Below, piece by piece: positions 63,831 to 64,000 of a DNA stretch of 64,000 nucleotides; the first letter of the stretch is position 1; each line of letters starts with the position of its first letter. The notes beneath the pieces are model-generated. The model was not told the DNA's origin, ran no database searches, and worked only from the letters and a program-made list of their open reading frames with translations. The DNA lies in NCBI GenBank assembly GCA_963576475.1, contig OY754980.1, positions 28,075,486-28,139,485 on the forward strand. The letters run 5' to 3'. The DNA comes from Molanna angustata (Eukaryota > Arthropoda > Insecta > Trichoptera > Molannidae). Made by a program: the position numbers and the translations under genes.

Positions 63831-64000
63831 CAATTCTGAGTATAAAAGTTCTCTTGAACAAAAACAAAGTTCTCTTGAACAAATCGACATTTAACATTAT
63901 ATTGTGTATGATTAGGAGCACAGGAGAACGAATCACTAAATTGGCAATACCTAATATGTACTAACTTATTAGTGAAAGTAATTTACGGCTATCTTGGATG

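Overview
The window is nuclear DNA from an animal, almost certainly an insect and probably a moth or butterfly. It is AT-rich, its genes have many introns with GT/AG borders, and it is crowded with decayed LINEs, tRNA-derived SINEs, a cecropia-type mariner and many small hairpin DNA transposons. No bacterial or viral gene layout is present. The species cannot be named from the sequence.

Three conserved housekeeping genes form the backbone. (1) The last five exons of an AMP deaminase run rightwards (383-6940); upstream exons lie outside the window. (2) A complete 12-exon gene for mitochondrial ribosome-releasing factor 2 (GFM2/EF-G2, 770 residues) runs leftwards from 34730 to 22283. (3) Starting 432 bp away in the opposite direction, the first 16 exons of nuclear 5'-3' exoribonuclease 2 (XRN2/Rat1) run from 35163 to 61579; about 100 C-terminal residues are missing off the right edge. 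GFM2 and XRN2 are therefore head-to-head with a short shared upstream region, while AMP deaminase and GFM2 converge across a 15-kb transposon-filled spacer. The genes act in purine metabolism, mitochondrial ribosome recycling and nuclear RNA decay/transcription termination; I see no functional link beyond position.

Most of the rest is mobile DNA. 1-7 kb: AMP deaminase introns with SINE, LINE and hairpin fragments. 7-22 kb: intergenic, with a TTAA-flanked palindrome, a 5'-truncated LINE with a 91-nt poly(A) and a 10-bp target duplication, an internally deleted Tigger, two TWA-flanked elements sharing ends, and other inverted-repeat elements. 22-35 kb: GFM2 introns, with a candidate solo LTR, a 48-bp and a 78-bp tandem array, LINE and SINE pieces. 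35-46 kb: XRN2 introns with a 2.07-kb palindromic element, scrambled RTE-like LINE pieces, a 35-bp minisatellite and a dead mariner. 46.9-51.8 kb: an apparently intact two-ORF LINE whose tail begins two or three bases inside an XRN2 intron. 52-64 kb: more LINE ends, hairpin MITEs, a Harbinger-like insertion that splits a LINE reading frame, and CA-rich microsatellites.

I found no new multi-gene system. The most interesting signals are structural: the LINE tail abutting an XRN2 5' splice site, tandem arrays that seem to have grown out of LINE sequence, the 2-kb palindrome, and several insertions whose target duplications can be read directly. Transposon family names are from recognition of motifs and ends, not database searches.
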